Source: Streptomyces sp. WAC05374
Lineage (GTDB): Bacteria; Actinomycetota; Actinomycetes; Streptomycetales; Streptomycetaceae
DNA: 64,000 bases
Direction of reading: 5' to 3'
Assembly: GCF_004353505.1 (NCBI RefSeq)
Contig: NZ_SMNQ01000006.1
Span: 124,001-188,000, forward strand
Every line of letters begins with the position of its first letter. The stretch's first letter is position 1. Shown here piece by piece: positions 17,351 to 26,519 of this stretch. Under the pieces are notes generated by a model. It was not told where the DNA came from and searched no databases. It saw only the letters and a program-made list of their open reading frames with translations. The position numbers and the translations under genes were made by a program.

Positions 17351-18388
17351 GTGCACACGCTCCCCGAGCCCGTCCGCCGTGTCGCCGCGTGGTGCGTGGT
17401 CGTCCTGCTCGTGACCGGCGTGGCGGCCGTCGGCGTCTGGCTGTGCGTGACGTTCCAGACGGCCGTCACGCCCGTCCTGCTCGCCCTGCTCGGCACCGCG
17501 CTGCTCCGGCCGCTGTACCTGCGGCTCGTCGCCATGAAGGTCCAGCGGTCCCTGGCCGCCGGGCTGACCTGCGCGGCCGTCGTCGCCGTCTTCGGCGGGG
17601 CCACCTACATCGTGGTCGCCGCGCTCATCGACACCGGCGACCAGATCCTCATCTCCTTGCGCCGCGCCGCGACCGACCTCACACGGCACCTCGGCGCCGC
17701 CGGCACCTCGCTGGACGACCTCGCCACCAACGCCAGGAGCCTCCTGGGCAAGTTCGGCGGCACCGCCGCGTCCGGCGTCATCAGCGGGCTGAGCGTCGTC
17801 GGCGAGGTGATCGCCATGGCCGTCCTGGCCCTGCTGCTCGTCTTCTTCTTCCTCCGCGACGCCGGCCGCGCCCTGCACGCCCTGCGCTCCATGGTCCCCG
17901 CGGGCGGCGCCGACCCCGTCGAGGCCATGGCCCGCCGGGCCTACGGGGCGGTGGAGGGCTTCATGCGCGGGACGACGCTCATCGCCCTGATCGACGCCCT
18001 CCTCATCACCGCCGGCCTGCTCATCCTGCGCGTCCCCAACGCGGTGGGCCTGGGCGCGCTGGTCTTCGTCGGCGCGTACATCCCGTACCTCGGCGCGTTC
18101 ATCTCCGGCGCCGTGGCGGTTCTCGTGGCGCTCGCCGAGCGGGGCGTCGCCATCGCGCTGTGGGCGGTCGGCGTCGTCCTCGCCGTACAGCTCATCGAGG
18201 GACACGTCCTCCAGCCGGTGATCCAGAGCCGTACGGTCCAGATGCACCCCGCCGTCGTCATGATCGCCATCACCGCCGGGGCGTCCGTCGCCGGCATCCT
18301 CGGCATGCTGCTCGCGGTGCCGCTCACCGCCGCCGCGTTCGGCGTGATCGGCGAGCTGCGCCGGCTGTACGCGGCCGACGGCACCTGA
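17351..18388 (+). CDS. AI-2E family transporter-like membrane protein
   Basis: A 345-aa integral membrane protein of the AI-2E/PerM permease family, with about seven or eight membrane segments, a central extended loop (residues about 95-140: IDTGDQILISLRRAATDLTRHLG...) and the family-typical VFVGAYIPYLGAFISGAVAVLVAL and EGHVLQPVIQSRTVQMHPAVVM segments. The family exports diverse small molecules or ions; substrate unknown. GTG start at 17351 with a weak upstream site, so the start is less certain than the family. Confidence 0.8.
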   Translation: MHTLPEPVRRVAAWCVVVLLVTGVAAVGVWLCVTFQTAVTPVLLALLGTALLRPLYLRLVAMKVQRSLAAGLTCAAVVAVFGGATYIVVAALIDTGDQILISLRRAATDLTRHLGAAGTSLDDLATNARSLLGKFGGTAASGVISGLSVVGEVIAMAVLALLLVFFFLRDAGRALHALRSMVPAGGADPVEAMARRAYGAVEGFMRGTTLIALIDALLITAGLLILRVPNAVGLGALVFVGAYIPYLGAFISGAVAVLVALAERGVAIALWAVGVVLAVQLIEGHVLQPVIQSRTVQMHPAVVMIAITAGASVAGILGMLLAVPLTAAAFGVIGELRRLYAADGT

Positions 18389-18483
18389 GCGGTGGTACGC
18401 GAACCGTGTCCACGCGGCCGTCCCGGCCGTACCGGGCTAGCATCCGCGACAGGGGGCAGCCCGGGGGGCGCACGGAGGCCGTC

Positions 18484-19293
18484 ATGGAGCACCAGACACC
18501 ACGACCCGACCCACGCCTGCTGAGGAACCGGTCCCGGCTCGGCCACAAGGTCCGGTACGCGCTGACGCACCCCCAGCGGGTGGTGCCCCACCTGCGCCGC
18601 GCCGCACGCAACGCCCTGCTGCGCCTCCGGCACGGCAGCGACCACGTGGCGTACTACCGGGCGGTCATGGCGTCCGACACCGCCCGCAGCCCGGAGGCGG
18701 CGGTGGGCGGCCGGCCCTCGCACGCCCGCTGGCTGGCCGTCGGGCAGATGCAGTACGACTACCTCGTCGAGCACGGGCTGCGCCCCGAGGACCGGATGCT
18801 GGAGATCGGCTGCGGCAACCTCCGCGCGGGCTGGCGGTTCATCGAGCACCTGGAAACCGGCCACTACTACGGCATCGACATCTCGCCCGACATCCTCATC
18901 GAGGCCAAGAAGACCGTCGTGCGGTACGGGCTCCAGCGGAAGCTGCCGTATCTGACCCCGGTCGACAATCTGAGGCTGGACTTCCTGCCCGACGACTGGT
19001 TCACCGTGGTCCACGCGCACAGCGTGTTCTCCCACTCGCCCCTGGAGATCATCGACGAGTGCCTGGCGCACGTCGGGCGGGTGCTTGCGCCCGGCGGCTT
19101 CTTCGACTTCACCTTCGACCGCACCGAGGGCCGTGAGCACCAGGTGCTGGGCGAGGACTTCTACTACCGCACGGAGACGCTGGTGCGGCTGGCGGAGAAG
19201 CACGGGCTGACCGCCCACTTCATGGACGACTGGGAGCGGCTGCCGCACGGCCAGTCCAAGCTCCGCCTCCGCCACGCACCGACCCCCGCCTGA
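18484..19293 (+). CDS. SAM-dependent methyltransferase
   Basis: A 269-aa class I methyltransferase. A basic N-terminal extension (residues 1-60) precedes a core with motif I MLEIGCGNLRAGWRFIEHL near residue 107, YYGIDISPDILIEA, VVHAHSVFSHSPLEII and a post-core HVGRVLAPGGFFDFTFD. Substrate unknown; the positively charged N-terminus is compatible with a peripheral membrane or polymer target. ATG 18484 follows ACGGAGG, with a TAGCAT -10-like hexamer at about 18438. Confidence 0.8.
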   Translation: MEHQTPRPDPRLLRNRSRLGHKVRYALTHPQRVVPHLRRAARNALLRLRHGSDHVAYYRAVMASDTARSPEAAVGGRPSHARWLAVGQMQYDYLVEHGLRPEDRMLEIGCGNLRAGWRFIEHLETGHYYGIDISPDILIEAKKTVVRYGLQRKLPYLTPVDNLRLDFLPDDWFTVVHAHSVFSHSPLEIIDECLAHVGRVLAPGGFFDFTFDRTEGREHQVLGEDFYYRTETLVRLAEKHGLTAHFMDDWERLPHGQSKLRLRHAPTPA

Positions 19294-19344
19294 CCGACCG
19301 GCCCCCGGACCCCGCCCGCCGAGCGACCGACGCCCGACACCGGC

Positions 19345-19445
19345 CCCCAGCCACCCAGCACCTCCACCCGGCAGCCCCCAACCACCCAGCACCCCCCACC
19401 CAGCACCCCCCACCCAGCACCCCCCACCCAGCCCCCACCCCACCC
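19345..19445. repeat. 14-bp C-rich tandem repeat
   Basis: At least four copies with a period of 14 (cccagcacccccca type; cccagc begins at 19385, 19399, 19413 and 19427) follow the methyltransferase, with degenerate copies from 19345. The opposite strand is a run of GGGTGGGGGG units with G-quadruplex potential, placed immediately downstream of the SpoIIE-type gene. Confidence 0.7.
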
Positions 19446-19446
19446 G

Positions 19447-21540
19447 CTACAGCGCGAGCTCCCCGTCCCCGTCCCGCTCCTCGTGCAGCACGAACCAGAT
19501 CGACTTGCCCTCGCCGCGCGGGTCCACGCCCCACTCGTGCGCCAGCATCTCCATCAGGATCAGCCCGCGCCCGGACGACGCCATCTCGCCCGGCCGCCGC
19601 CGGTGCGGCAGCTCGTCGCTGGCGTCCGCGACCTCCACGCGCAGCCGCCGCTTGCCGTGGTCACCGCTCGCCTCCGCCACCAGCAGCGCGTCCCCGTCCG
19701 TGTGGACGAGCACGTTCGTCACCATCTCGGAGACCATCAGGACCGCCGAGTCGACCTGCTCCGGGTCCGCCCAGTCGTGCAGCAGTTCCCGCAGGTGCTG
19801 CCGGGCCGCCGCGATCCGCTCCGGCTCCGCCTGGGCGACCGTCATCGCCGTACGCCGGGCCGCCGCCGTCCGCAGCGGCGCACCGGTCCGCGACAGCAGC
19901 AGCACCGCGATGTCGTCCTCGCGGCGGTCGGCCAGCCGGCCGGTGGTGTGGTGGGAGCCCGGCCCGTGCACGGCCTGGACCAGGCTGTCGGCCAGCACCT
20001 CCAGCGACTCGTCCTCGGCGTCGTGCAGCTCCAGCAGCGTCCGGATGCGGGCCCAGCCGGTCTCCAGGTCGTGCCCGCCGGTCTCCAGGAGCCCGTCGGT
20101 GCAGATCATCAGGGTCTCGCCGGGCTCCAGGGTGAGCCGGGTCGTCGGGTAGTCGGTGTCCGGGACGATCCCCAGCGGCAGGCCGCCCGCCGTCGGCCGC
20201 AGCATCACCGTCCCGTCGGCCATCCGGATCGCCGGGTCGGGGTGGCCCGCCCGGGCGATGTCGAGCGTTCCGGTGGCCGGGTCCACCTCCAGGTACAGGC
20301 AGGTCGCGAACCTTCCCCCGTGGTCACCCTCGGCCCCGTCCGTGATCCCGTACAGGAACCGGGAGGCCCGGGACAGCACCGCGTCGGGGCGGTGGCCCTC
20401 CGAGGCGTAGGCGCGCAGCGCGATCCGGAGCTGCCCCATCAGCCCGGCCGCCCGCACGTCGTGCCCCTGGACGTCGCCGATCACGAAGGCGATGCGCCCG
20501 GCGGGGAGCTGGATCATGTCGTACCAGTCACCGCCGACCTGGAGTCCGCCGCCGGTCGGGACGTACCGCGCGGCCACCTCCATGCCGGGGATGGCGGGCC
20601 CCAGGACCGGCATCATCGTGCGCTGGAGGCCCAGCGACAGCTCACGCTCCGACTCGGCGACCCCCGCGCGGGCCAGCGCCTGTGCCAGCATCCGGGCCAC
20701 CGTCGTCAGGACGGACCGCTCGTCGGGCGTGAACGACACCGGGTAGGTGAACGCCGCCATCCAGGCGCCCATCGTGCGCCCCGCGACGATCAGCGGCAGG
20801 AACGCCCACGACTCCCTGCCGAAGCGCTGTGCCAGAGGCCAGGTCGCCGGATAGCGGGCCCGGTACTCCTCCGGCGACGGCAGATAGATCGCCCGCCCGG
20901 TCCGCACCACCTCCGCCGCCGGATAGTCCGTTTCCAGCGGCATCTCGGAGAACGGGGCGTCGTCGCCCGGGTTGTGCCCGTGGTGGCCGATGATCGTCAG
21001 CCGGTCGCCCGAGATGCCGAAGACCGCGAGCCCGTCCGGGGAGAAGCCGGGCATCGACAGCGAGGCGGCCACCCGCAGCACCTCGGCCGTCGACCGTGCC
21101 TCGGCCAGCGCCCGCCCCGCGTCCAGCAGGAACGCCTCGCGCGAACGGCGCCAGTCACCCGTGACGGGTGTGCGGGCGGCGGTGCCGGGCTGCGGTTCGG
21201 CGACCTCCTGGAGGGTGCCGACGAGCTGGTAGTCGTTCTTGTCGACGAACGGCTTCGACCGGCTGCGCACGGTACGGATCACCCGGCCGTTCTCGTCCAT
21301 GATCCGCAGGCGGGCCTCGGCGAGGGTGCCCTCCGCCACGGCGAGGTTCACGATCCCGTCGATCTCGTTCCAGTCGACGGGATGAAAACGGGAGCGCACG
21401 GCCGCCTCGGTCAGTTCGGCAGGCTCGGCGGGCAGCCCGAGCAGCCGGGCCGCCTCCGCGTCGAGGGTGACGATCCCGGATGCGTTGTCCCAGCGCCACA
21501 GGCCGGTCGCGATGGCGGCCAGGACGTCCTCGGTGCGCAT
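19447..21540 (-). CDS. SpoIIE-type PP2C phosphatase with PAS, GAF and ATPase domains
   Basis: A 697-aa regulator. Order: PAS-like sensor (about 1-95, WRWDNASGIVTLDAEAARLLGLP), GAF-like domain (about 125-275), SpoIIE/PP2C phosphatase (about 300-510, with VGGDWYDMIQLPAGRIAFVIGDVQGHDVRAA and a late CTDGLLETGG), and an HATPase_c anti-sigma-type domain (about 545-690, with MVSEMVTNVLVHTDGDALLV). Such proteins control anti-sigma/anti-anti-sigma switches; Streptomyces has dozens. It is divergent from aspS. Confidence 0.92.
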   Translation of the reverse strand: MRTEDVLAAIATGLWRWDNASGIVTLDAEAARLLGLPAEPAELTEAAVRSRFHPVDWNEIDGIVNLAVAEGTLAEARLRIMDENGRVIRTVRSRSKPFVDKNDYQLVGTLQEVAEPQPGTAARTPVTGDWRRSREAFLLDAGRALAEARSTAEVLRVAASLSMPGFSPDGLAVFGISGDRLTIIGHHGHNPGDDAPFSEMPLETDYPAAEVVRTGRAIYLPSPEEYRARYPATWPLAQRFGRESWAFLPLIVAGRTMGAWMAAFTYPVSFTPDERSVLTTVARMLAQALARAGVAESERELSLGLQRTMMPVLGPAIPGMEVAARYVPTGGGLQVGGDWYDMIQLPAGRIAFVIGDVQGHDVRAAGLMGQLRIALRAYASEGHRPDAVLSRASRFLYGITDGAEGDHGGRFATCLYLEVDPATGTLDIARAGHPDPAIRMADGTVMLRPTAGGLPLGIVPDTDYPTTRLTLEPGETLMICTDGLLETGGHDLETGWARIRTLLELHDAEDESLEVLADSLVQAVHGPGSHHTTGRLADRREDDIAVLLLSRTGAPLRTAAARRTAMTVAQAEPERIAAARQHLRELLHDWADPEQVDSAVLMVSEMVTNVLVHTDGDALLVAEASGDHGKRRLRVEVADASDELPHRRRPGEMASSGRGLILMEMLAHEWGVDPRGEGKSIWFVLHEERDGDGELAL

Positions 21541-21621
21541 TGCCCCACTCTAAGAAGACGACCGGATCAGCCGCCACCGAGCTGCGCCCGGCGATCATGC
21601 GGCGACCGGTACCCTGGGTGA

Positions 21622-21635
21622 AGTTTCACGTGAAA
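21622..21635. promoter_or_regulatory. parS: parS centromere site (perfect palindrome)
   Basis: GTTTCACGTGAAAC is the exact consensus parS palindrome bound by ParB for chromosome segregation. In Streptomyces, parS sites cluster around oriC. Here it lies in the 131-bp gap between the SpoIIE-type gene and aspS, 37 bp upstream of the aspS start, so ParB binding could also affect the aspS promoter. Confidence 0.88.
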
Positions 21636-21671
21636 CACAGACCCCGATCCGCGAAGACTGGATGAACGACG

Positions 21672-23438
21672 ATGCATCGGTACAGGTCCCACACCTGCGG
21701 CGAGCTCCGCGCCTCTGACGTCGGCAGCGACGTCCGGCTGAGTGGCTGGCTGCACAATCGGCGCGACCTGGGCGGCATCCTCTTCATCGATCTGCGCGAC
21801 CACTACGGCATCACGCAGCTCGTCGCCCGTCCCGGCACCGCCGCGTACGAGGCGCTCGACAAGCAGACCAAGGAGTCGGTCGTCCGGGTCGACGGCAAGG
21901 TCGTCTCGCGCGGTGCCGAGAACATCAACGCCGACCTCCCGACCGGTGAGATCGAGGTCGAGGTCGCCGAGGTCGAGGTCCTGGGTGCCTCCGCCCCGCT
22001 GCCGTTCACGATCAACGCGGACGACGGCGTCAACGAGGAGCGGCGCCTGGAGTACCGCTTCCTCGACCTGCGCCGCGAGCGCATGCACCGCAACATCATG
22101 CTGCGTACGGCGGTCATCTCCGCGATCCGCCACAAGATGACGGCCCTCGGCTTCAACGAGATGGCGACCCCGATCCTCACCGCGACCTCCCCCGAGGGCG
22201 CCCGTGACTTCGTCGTCCCCTCCCGCCTGAACCCGGGCAAGTTCTACGCCCTGCCGCAGGCCCCGCAGCAGTTCAAGCAGCTCCTGATGATCTCCGGCTT
22301 CGACCGGTACTTCCAGATCGCCCCCTGCTTCCGCGACGAGGACGCCCGCGCCGACCGCTCGCCGGGCGAGTTCTACCAGCTCGACGTCGAGATGAGCTTC
22401 GTCGAGCAGGAGGACGTCTTCCAGCCGATCGAGCAGCTCATGACCGAGCTGTTCGAGGAGTTCGGCGGCGGCCGCCACGTCACCTCGCCGTTCCCGCGCA
22501 TCCCGTTCCGTGAGGCGATGCTGAAGTACGGCTCCGACAAGCCGGACCTGCGCGCCCAGCTCGAACTGGTCGACGTCACCGACGTCTTCGAGGGCTCCGA
22601 GTTCAAGGCCTTCGCCGGCAAGCACGTCCGCGCCCTGCCGGTGCCGAACACGGGCGACCAGCCGCGCAAGTTCTTCGACGGCCTGGGCGACTTCGCGGTC
22701 GAGCACGGCGCCAAGGGCCTGGCCTGGGTGCGCGTGGGCGAGAACAACGCCCTCACCGGCCCGATCGCCAAGTTCCTCACCGAGGAGAACGTCAAGGTCC
22801 TCACCGAGCGCCTCGGCCTGGAGCCGGGCCACGCCCTCTTCTTCGGCGCGGGCGACTTCGACGAGGTCTCCAAGATCATGGGCGCGGTCCGCGTCGAGGC
22901 CGCCAAGCGGGCCGGCCACTTCGAGGAGGGCGTCTTCCGCTTCTGCTGGATCGTCGACTTCCCGATGTACGAGAAGGACGAGGAGACCGGCAAGATCGAC
23001 TTCTCGCACAACCCCTTCTCGATGCCGCAGGGCGGCCTGGAGGCCCTGGAGACCCAGGACCCGCTGGACATCCTCGGCTGGCAGTACGACATCGTCTGCA
23101 ACGGCGTCGAGCTGTCGTCCGGTGCCATCCGGAACCACGAGCCGGACATCATGTTCAAGGCCTTCGAGATCGCGGGCTACGACCGTGAGACCGTCGAGCG
23201 CGAGTTCTCCGGCATGCTCAAGGCGTTCCAGTACGGCGCCCCGCCGCACGGCGGCATCGCCCCGGGCGTCGACCGCATCGTGATGCTCCTCGCCGACGAG
23301 CCCAACATCCGCGAGACGATCGCCTTCCCGCTCAACGGCAACGCCCAGGACCTGATGATGGGCGCCCCGACGGAGCTGGAAGAGGCCCGCCTCAAGGAGC
23401 TCAACATCGCGCTCCGCAAGCCGGTCGCGGACAAGTAG
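21672..23438 (+). CDS. aspS: Aspartyl-tRNA synthetase
   Basis: A 588-aa bacterial-type class II synthetase that charges tRNA-Asp. It has an N-terminal OB anticodon-binding domain (1-105), motif 2 [20 protein letters not shown], a GAD insertion domain (about 290-410) and motif 3 [27 protein letters not shown]. In the anticodon-binding loop NRRDLGG, residue 33 is Leu, as in discriminating enzymes such as E. coli AspRS; non-discriminating enzymes usually have His there. The start is the ATG at 21672. A strong terminator follows. Confidence 0.97.
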   Translation: MHRYRSHTCGELRASDVGSDVRLSGWLHNRRDLGGILFIDLRDHYGITQLVARPGTAAYEALDKQTKESVVRVDGKVVSRGAENINADLPTGEIEVEVAEVEVLGASAPLPFTINADDGVNEERRLEYRFLDLRRERMHRNIMLRTAVISAIRHKMTALGFNEMATPILTATSPEGARDFVVPSRLNPGKFYALPQAPQQFKQLLMISGFDRYFQIAPCFRDEDARADRSPGEFYQLDVEMSFVEQEDVFQPIEQLMTELFEEFGGGRHVTSPFPRIPFREAMLKYGSDKPDLRAQLELVDVTDVFEGSEFKAFAGKHVRALPVPNTGDQPRKFFDGLGDFAVEHGAKGLAWVRVGENNALTGPIAKFLTEENVKVLTERLGLEPGHALFFGAGDFDEVSKIMGAVRVEAAKRAGHFEEGVFRFCWIVDFPMYEKDEETGKIDFSHNPFSMPQGGLEALETQDPLDILGWQYDIVCNGVELSSGAIRNHEPDIMFKAFEIAGYDRETVEREFSGMLKAFQYGAPPHGGIAPGVDRIVMLLADEPNIRETIAFPLNGNAQDLMMGAPTELEEARLKELNIALRKPVADK

Positions 23439-23457
23439 TCACCCGCCGCTTCACGCA

Positions 23458-23488
23458 GGGCCCGGGATCCTCGGATCCCGGGCCCTTT
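23458..23488 (+). terminator. aspS terminator
   Basis: A perfect 13-bp stem (GGGCCCGGGATCC / GGATCCCGGGCCC) with a 2-nt loop followed by TTT, 20 bp after the aspS stop. It may also serve the convergent gene ending at 23548. Confidence 0.88.
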
Positions 23489-23547
23489 CAGTTCTCCGTC
23501 CGGAGCGGGGCCCGGCCCCGTGCGCGGCCTCACCCACGCTGGGTTCC

Positions 23548-24477
23548 CTACCCTTCGACGTGCAGCGCGATCTGCTCCGCCGCCTGGCCGAGATACGTGA
23601 ACTCGGTGGACCGGGCGATGCCCACGGCGTCCAGTCGTTGCCGGAAGCGAACGCGGAAATGGACGTTGTCTCCGAGCCCCGGGCGCATGCGGACCAGTTC
23701 CTCCGGGTCCTCGAAACGGACGTCATAGGCATGCGCGTTCTTGGCGGCCCCGGCTTTCACCTTCACCCAGCCGCTTTCACGGAGCTCGGTGATGCGCCCG
23801 GAGATCGTGATCTCCTGATCCCGGTCACGCGTCTGCCGAAGGCGCTCCACATAGTGCCTGCCACGCTCGGACAGTCTCGCCCGGCGTGTCCCACCGTCGG
23901 CGTCGTACCACGTCAGGCCGAGGTCGAGCCGGTACTTGCCAAGGGCCCGGGACAGCGAGTCGACGGCGTCGAAAAGCCTGGCCCACTCACGGACGTCGCT
24001 CTCGCTCTCGAGGGCGCGCAGCAGTTCGGTGAGCGTGCTGATGCCCGTGCTCGCCGCTGATGTGGCAGGAGCGTCGAGCGTGCCTGGCGCGCCGCCGGTG
24101 CGGCTGGTTACCGGCCGGGCGTGGATGACCGTGCTGCCTGCGGAGATGCCGGTGACTTCCAGTTGCACCGGTGTCCCGGCGGCCGTCGAGACAGCGGCCT
24201 CGACCGGGTGCAGGAGCGCGTGTCCCCACTGGAAGCGGAGCGCACCGCCGTCGGTGTCCGGGCCGGTCAGACGGAGCCGGAGTTCCTCGTCGAGGCGGGC
24301 GTGCGGGCTGTACTCGCGTACCGCCGCGAGGCGACTCGACCGGTGATCGGCCTCGATCGCGTCGTCGTCCCTGTCCTCCGTGCCCAACTCGTTCAGAAGC
24401 CGCGCCGCATTGCTCTCCGCCGCCGGGTCGTCCCTCACGAGTGCGCGTCTGTCCTCGCGCCAGCTATCCCCGGTCAC
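23548..24477 (-). CDS. Protein of unknown function, last gene of an accessory operon
   Basis: A 309-aa soluble protein of no recognised family. Residues 1-60 are charged and helical; the middle (about 130-165) contains TGISTLTELLRALESESDVREWARLFDAVDSLSRALG; residues 185-215 (TWYDADGGTRRARLSERGRHYVERL) are basic; and the C-terminus is strand-rich (EITISGRITELRESGWVKVKAG...DVRFEDPEELVRMRPGLGDNVHFRVRF), like a small beta barrel. GTG start overlaps the stop of the nucleotidyltransferase-like gene in a GTGA, so the two are probably made together. Confidence 0.65.
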   Translation of the reverse strand: MTGDSWREDRRALVRDDPAAESNAARLLNELGTEDRDDDAIEADHRSSRLAAVREYSPHARLDEELRLRLTGPDTDGGALRFQWGHALLHPVEAAVSTAAGTPVQLEVTGISAGSTVIHARPVTSRTGGAPGTLDAPATSAASTGISTLTELLRALESESDVREWARLFDAVDSLSRALGKYRLDLGLTWYDADGGTRRARLSERGRHYVERLRQTRDRDQEITISGRITELRESGWVKVKAGAAKNAHAYDVRFEDPEELVRMRPGLGDNVHFRVRFRQRLDAVGIARSTEFTYLGQAAEQIALHVEG

Positions 24478-25175
24478 AGTCGCACCTCCAGGTAACCGCG
24501 TGCCGGGGCGGCACTGCGTTCGGACGGTGAGCGGTCCTCCTGGTCAGGCAGCCTGCAACGCTGCCACCAGTCGTCCCACACACCTCTTTCTGTGAAGTAT
24601 GTCCGCTCTTCGGGTATGAAGCGTTCCGGCTCGAAGACGCGGGCAACACGTCGGTACCCGATGCGGACCGGGGAGACACCGTACTTCTCCCGCATCCTGT
24701 CGCGGCTCTGGAAGGCGGTGGTCAACCATTTGGAGCCGGGGTGGCCGCGTACGGCACGCTCGGCGTCGGTGTCGATCAGAAGGGTGGTGTCGATGTTGCG
24801 CGGATCGAGCTTCGTACTGACGAAACTGCCGCCCAGCCATACCCGGTGAATGAGGGGGGTGCCGTCCAGAAGGCTCGCATAGGTGTCCTCAAGCGTGAGG
24901 AAGACGTCGAGATAATCGATCAGCCCGTCCCAGAGGGTCTGGCGCGTTGGGGAATCCCGGAACTGCGGTGCGCTGACCAGCATCGACTCCGCGTCGCTGA
25001 GCGAGACCGAGTGTCGGCCCAGGGGGAGGAATCCGTTGACGGCGAAGGTGGGCACATGCGGTCCTGTCTTCTGCGGGACGACGTCTTCGGCAAGGCCAGG
25101 AGGGCAGTACGTGTCATCCTGCCGCCACTTCTCTGGCGGCGTGGACGCTTTCGAGGAGTTACCGCTCGGGGGCAC
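24474..25175 (-). CDS. Nucleotidyltransferase-like protein (DUF6932-like)
   Basis: About 233 aa. The central segment RVWLGGSFVSTKLDPRNIDTTLLIDTD matches the polymerase-beta-type nucleotidyltransferase core (GGS/GSF helix followed by a D-x-D-like strand) in the form GSF-x-x-K-x-x-P-x-D-I-D seen in DUF6932-like proteins. In this copy the first acidic position of the D-I-D motif is Asn (RNID), so activity is uncertain. A GTG at 25175 starts the open frame and overlaps the HTH gene end by 17 bp; the true start may lie further in. Less GC-rich than its neighbours. A role in defence or stress is conceivable but not shown. Confidence 0.6.
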   Translation of the reverse strand: MPPSGNSSKASTPPEKWRQDDTYCPPGLAEDVVPQKTGPHVPTFAVNGFLPLGRHSVSLSDAESMLVSAPQFRDSPTRQTLWDGLIDYLDVFLTLEDTYASLLDGTPLIHRVWLGGSFVSTKLDPRNIDTTLLIDTDAERAVRGHPGSKWLTTAFQSRDRMREKYGVSPVRIGYRRVARVFEPERFIPEERTYFTERGVWDDWWQRCRLPDQEDRSPSERSAAPARGYLEVRL

Positions 25176-26025
25176 AGACGGCGCACGTCCCCGGCTCCGG
25201 GCCCCGGAAGGCGCGGTCGCAGGCGTCGCAGTTCTGGAGCGGATGTCTGACGGCCGAGCCCGAACCCCTGTCCGGTGCGCGGAAGGGCGGCAGGGGCGGG
25301 AGCTGGGCGGACAGGCGGTGGGCCAGCAGGGCCGCCGGGCGGGTGAGCGGCTCCGGTGGCAGACCTGCGGTCAGAGCGCGCTGGACCGCCTCGGGAGGAA
25401 GGTCCCGCTCGAGCCACGCGGCGACGCCCGGGACGAGGTGCTCGGCGTCGGTCGCGGAGAGCAGAAGGCGGGAATCCTCACCGCGCAGGCCGGCGAGGAC
25501 CTCCAGGGCGGTACGGAGGAGGTCCGGGGCGGGGTACGCGGGCTGCGGTACGGCGGGCAGCGCCCGGCGGCGGGCCGGCTTGTCGGCGCTGCGCCGGGGC
25601 CGGGGCTCCGGCTCCTCCGTGGCTCCGGACCGGCCGGGCCGGTTGCAGGACACCGTGCGGGTGACGATGAGGCCCCCGTCGGTGCGCACGCGGGTACGGC
25701 GCAGATAGCCGTGGACCTCCAGTTCGCGCAGGGCGCCCGCGATCCGGCTCCTCCCCTCGGGGAAGCGGCCGGCGAGGGTCTCGATGTCGACCAGGGCGCC
25801 GCTGGGGAGCGACTGGATGTGGACGGCCAGCCCGATCGCGAGGAGCGACAGCTCGGCGTGCTGGGCGAGGTGGTTGCCGATCACCGTGAAGCGGCTGGTG
25901 TGGCGGGAGTTGTCATGGATGACGCCGCCGCGCTGCACGCCTCTGCGGGTCCCCCGGGAAGGGTGGTTTTTCCCGCCGGTACGGGACCGGGCGTACGGGC
26001 GCACGCTACTGTTCTGGGTATCCAT
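25159..26025 (-). CDS. Winged-helix DNA-binding protein
   Basis: A 288-aa protein. Residues about 45-115 form a winged helix-turn-helix (ELSLLAIGLAVHIQSLPSGALVDIETLAGRFPEGRSRIAGALRELEVHGYLRRTRV), related to helix-turn-helix proteins common in Streptomyces accessory regions. A Pro/Arg-rich linker follows, then a helical region, and the C-terminus has four Cys in C-x-x-C pairs (CDACDRAF...CAVCAPER) that could bind zinc. First gene of the operon with the nucleotidyltransferase-like and unknown genes; probably its regulator. ATG start at 26023-26025. Confidence 0.7.
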   Translation of the reverse strand: MDTQNSSVRPYARSRTGGKNHPSRGTRRGVQRGGVIHDNSRHTSRFTVIGNHLAQHAELSLLAIGLAVHIQSLPSGALVDIETLAGRFPEGRSRIAGALRELEVHGYLRRTRVRTDGGLIVTRTVSCNRPGRSGATEEPEPRPRRSADKPARRRALPAVPQPAYPAPDLLRTALEVLAGLRGEDSRLLLSATDAEHLVPGVAAWLERDLPPEAVQRALTAGLPPEPLTRPAALLAHRLSAQLPPLPPFRAPDRGSGSAVRHPLQNCDACDRAFRGPEPGTCAVCAPER

Positions 26026-26519
26026 CGGGAAGCTCTTCTCTTCCTTGATGGTCAGGCCCCCGCACTGGGATTAGCGGTCCCGGCGGGGGCCGACGCATGT
26101 CAGCGGTGAGGTGGTGTCTCGCGCTGAGCGTAGATCAAGCAACCCGTCCCAAAGCCAGCCGAGTTGGTGTTTTTCACCCGCGTGAGTGAGCGGCCCCCTG
26201 AGGGGGAGGAGGGGTGGGGTTCGGCCCGGTTTCTTTCTCTCTCATCGTGTCTTGGAAGACCCGCGGCCCCACCGGCCTCCGGAAATCCGGCTCCCGGTGA
26301 CTGCGGCATTTCCGCAGCTCAGACCGGCGCGAGGTCCACCTCTAGAGTCCGACCGCCTGGACGGCGCCGCCATCCTGGAGAGCGGTAAGGCATCGTCCGG
26401 GCCCGGACTCCTCGTGAGTCGATGGCCCCCAGCTCACTTTCACGCCGGGGGCGTGGGCCGGCTTCCTGTCGTACGCCTCGCGCACCTGAGTACGGGTTCG
26501 GCGTCGGCGAGGCATGTGG
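26026..26519. other. 494-bp stretch without a recognisable gene
   Basis: No coding frame here is convincing on either strand. Immediately upstream of the HTH gene (26055-26091) is an inverted repeat, GGCCCCCGC ... GCGGGGGCC, with an inner dyad, which would lie in that gene's mRNA leader. The rest holds only short GC-rich dyads. The promoter for the HTH operon should be in 26060-26200. Nothing else is seen. Confidence 0.5.

Noticed and set aside
19345..19445. Possible CRISPR-like array
   Set aside because: Period of 14 with no spacers; a simple C-rich tandem repeat.
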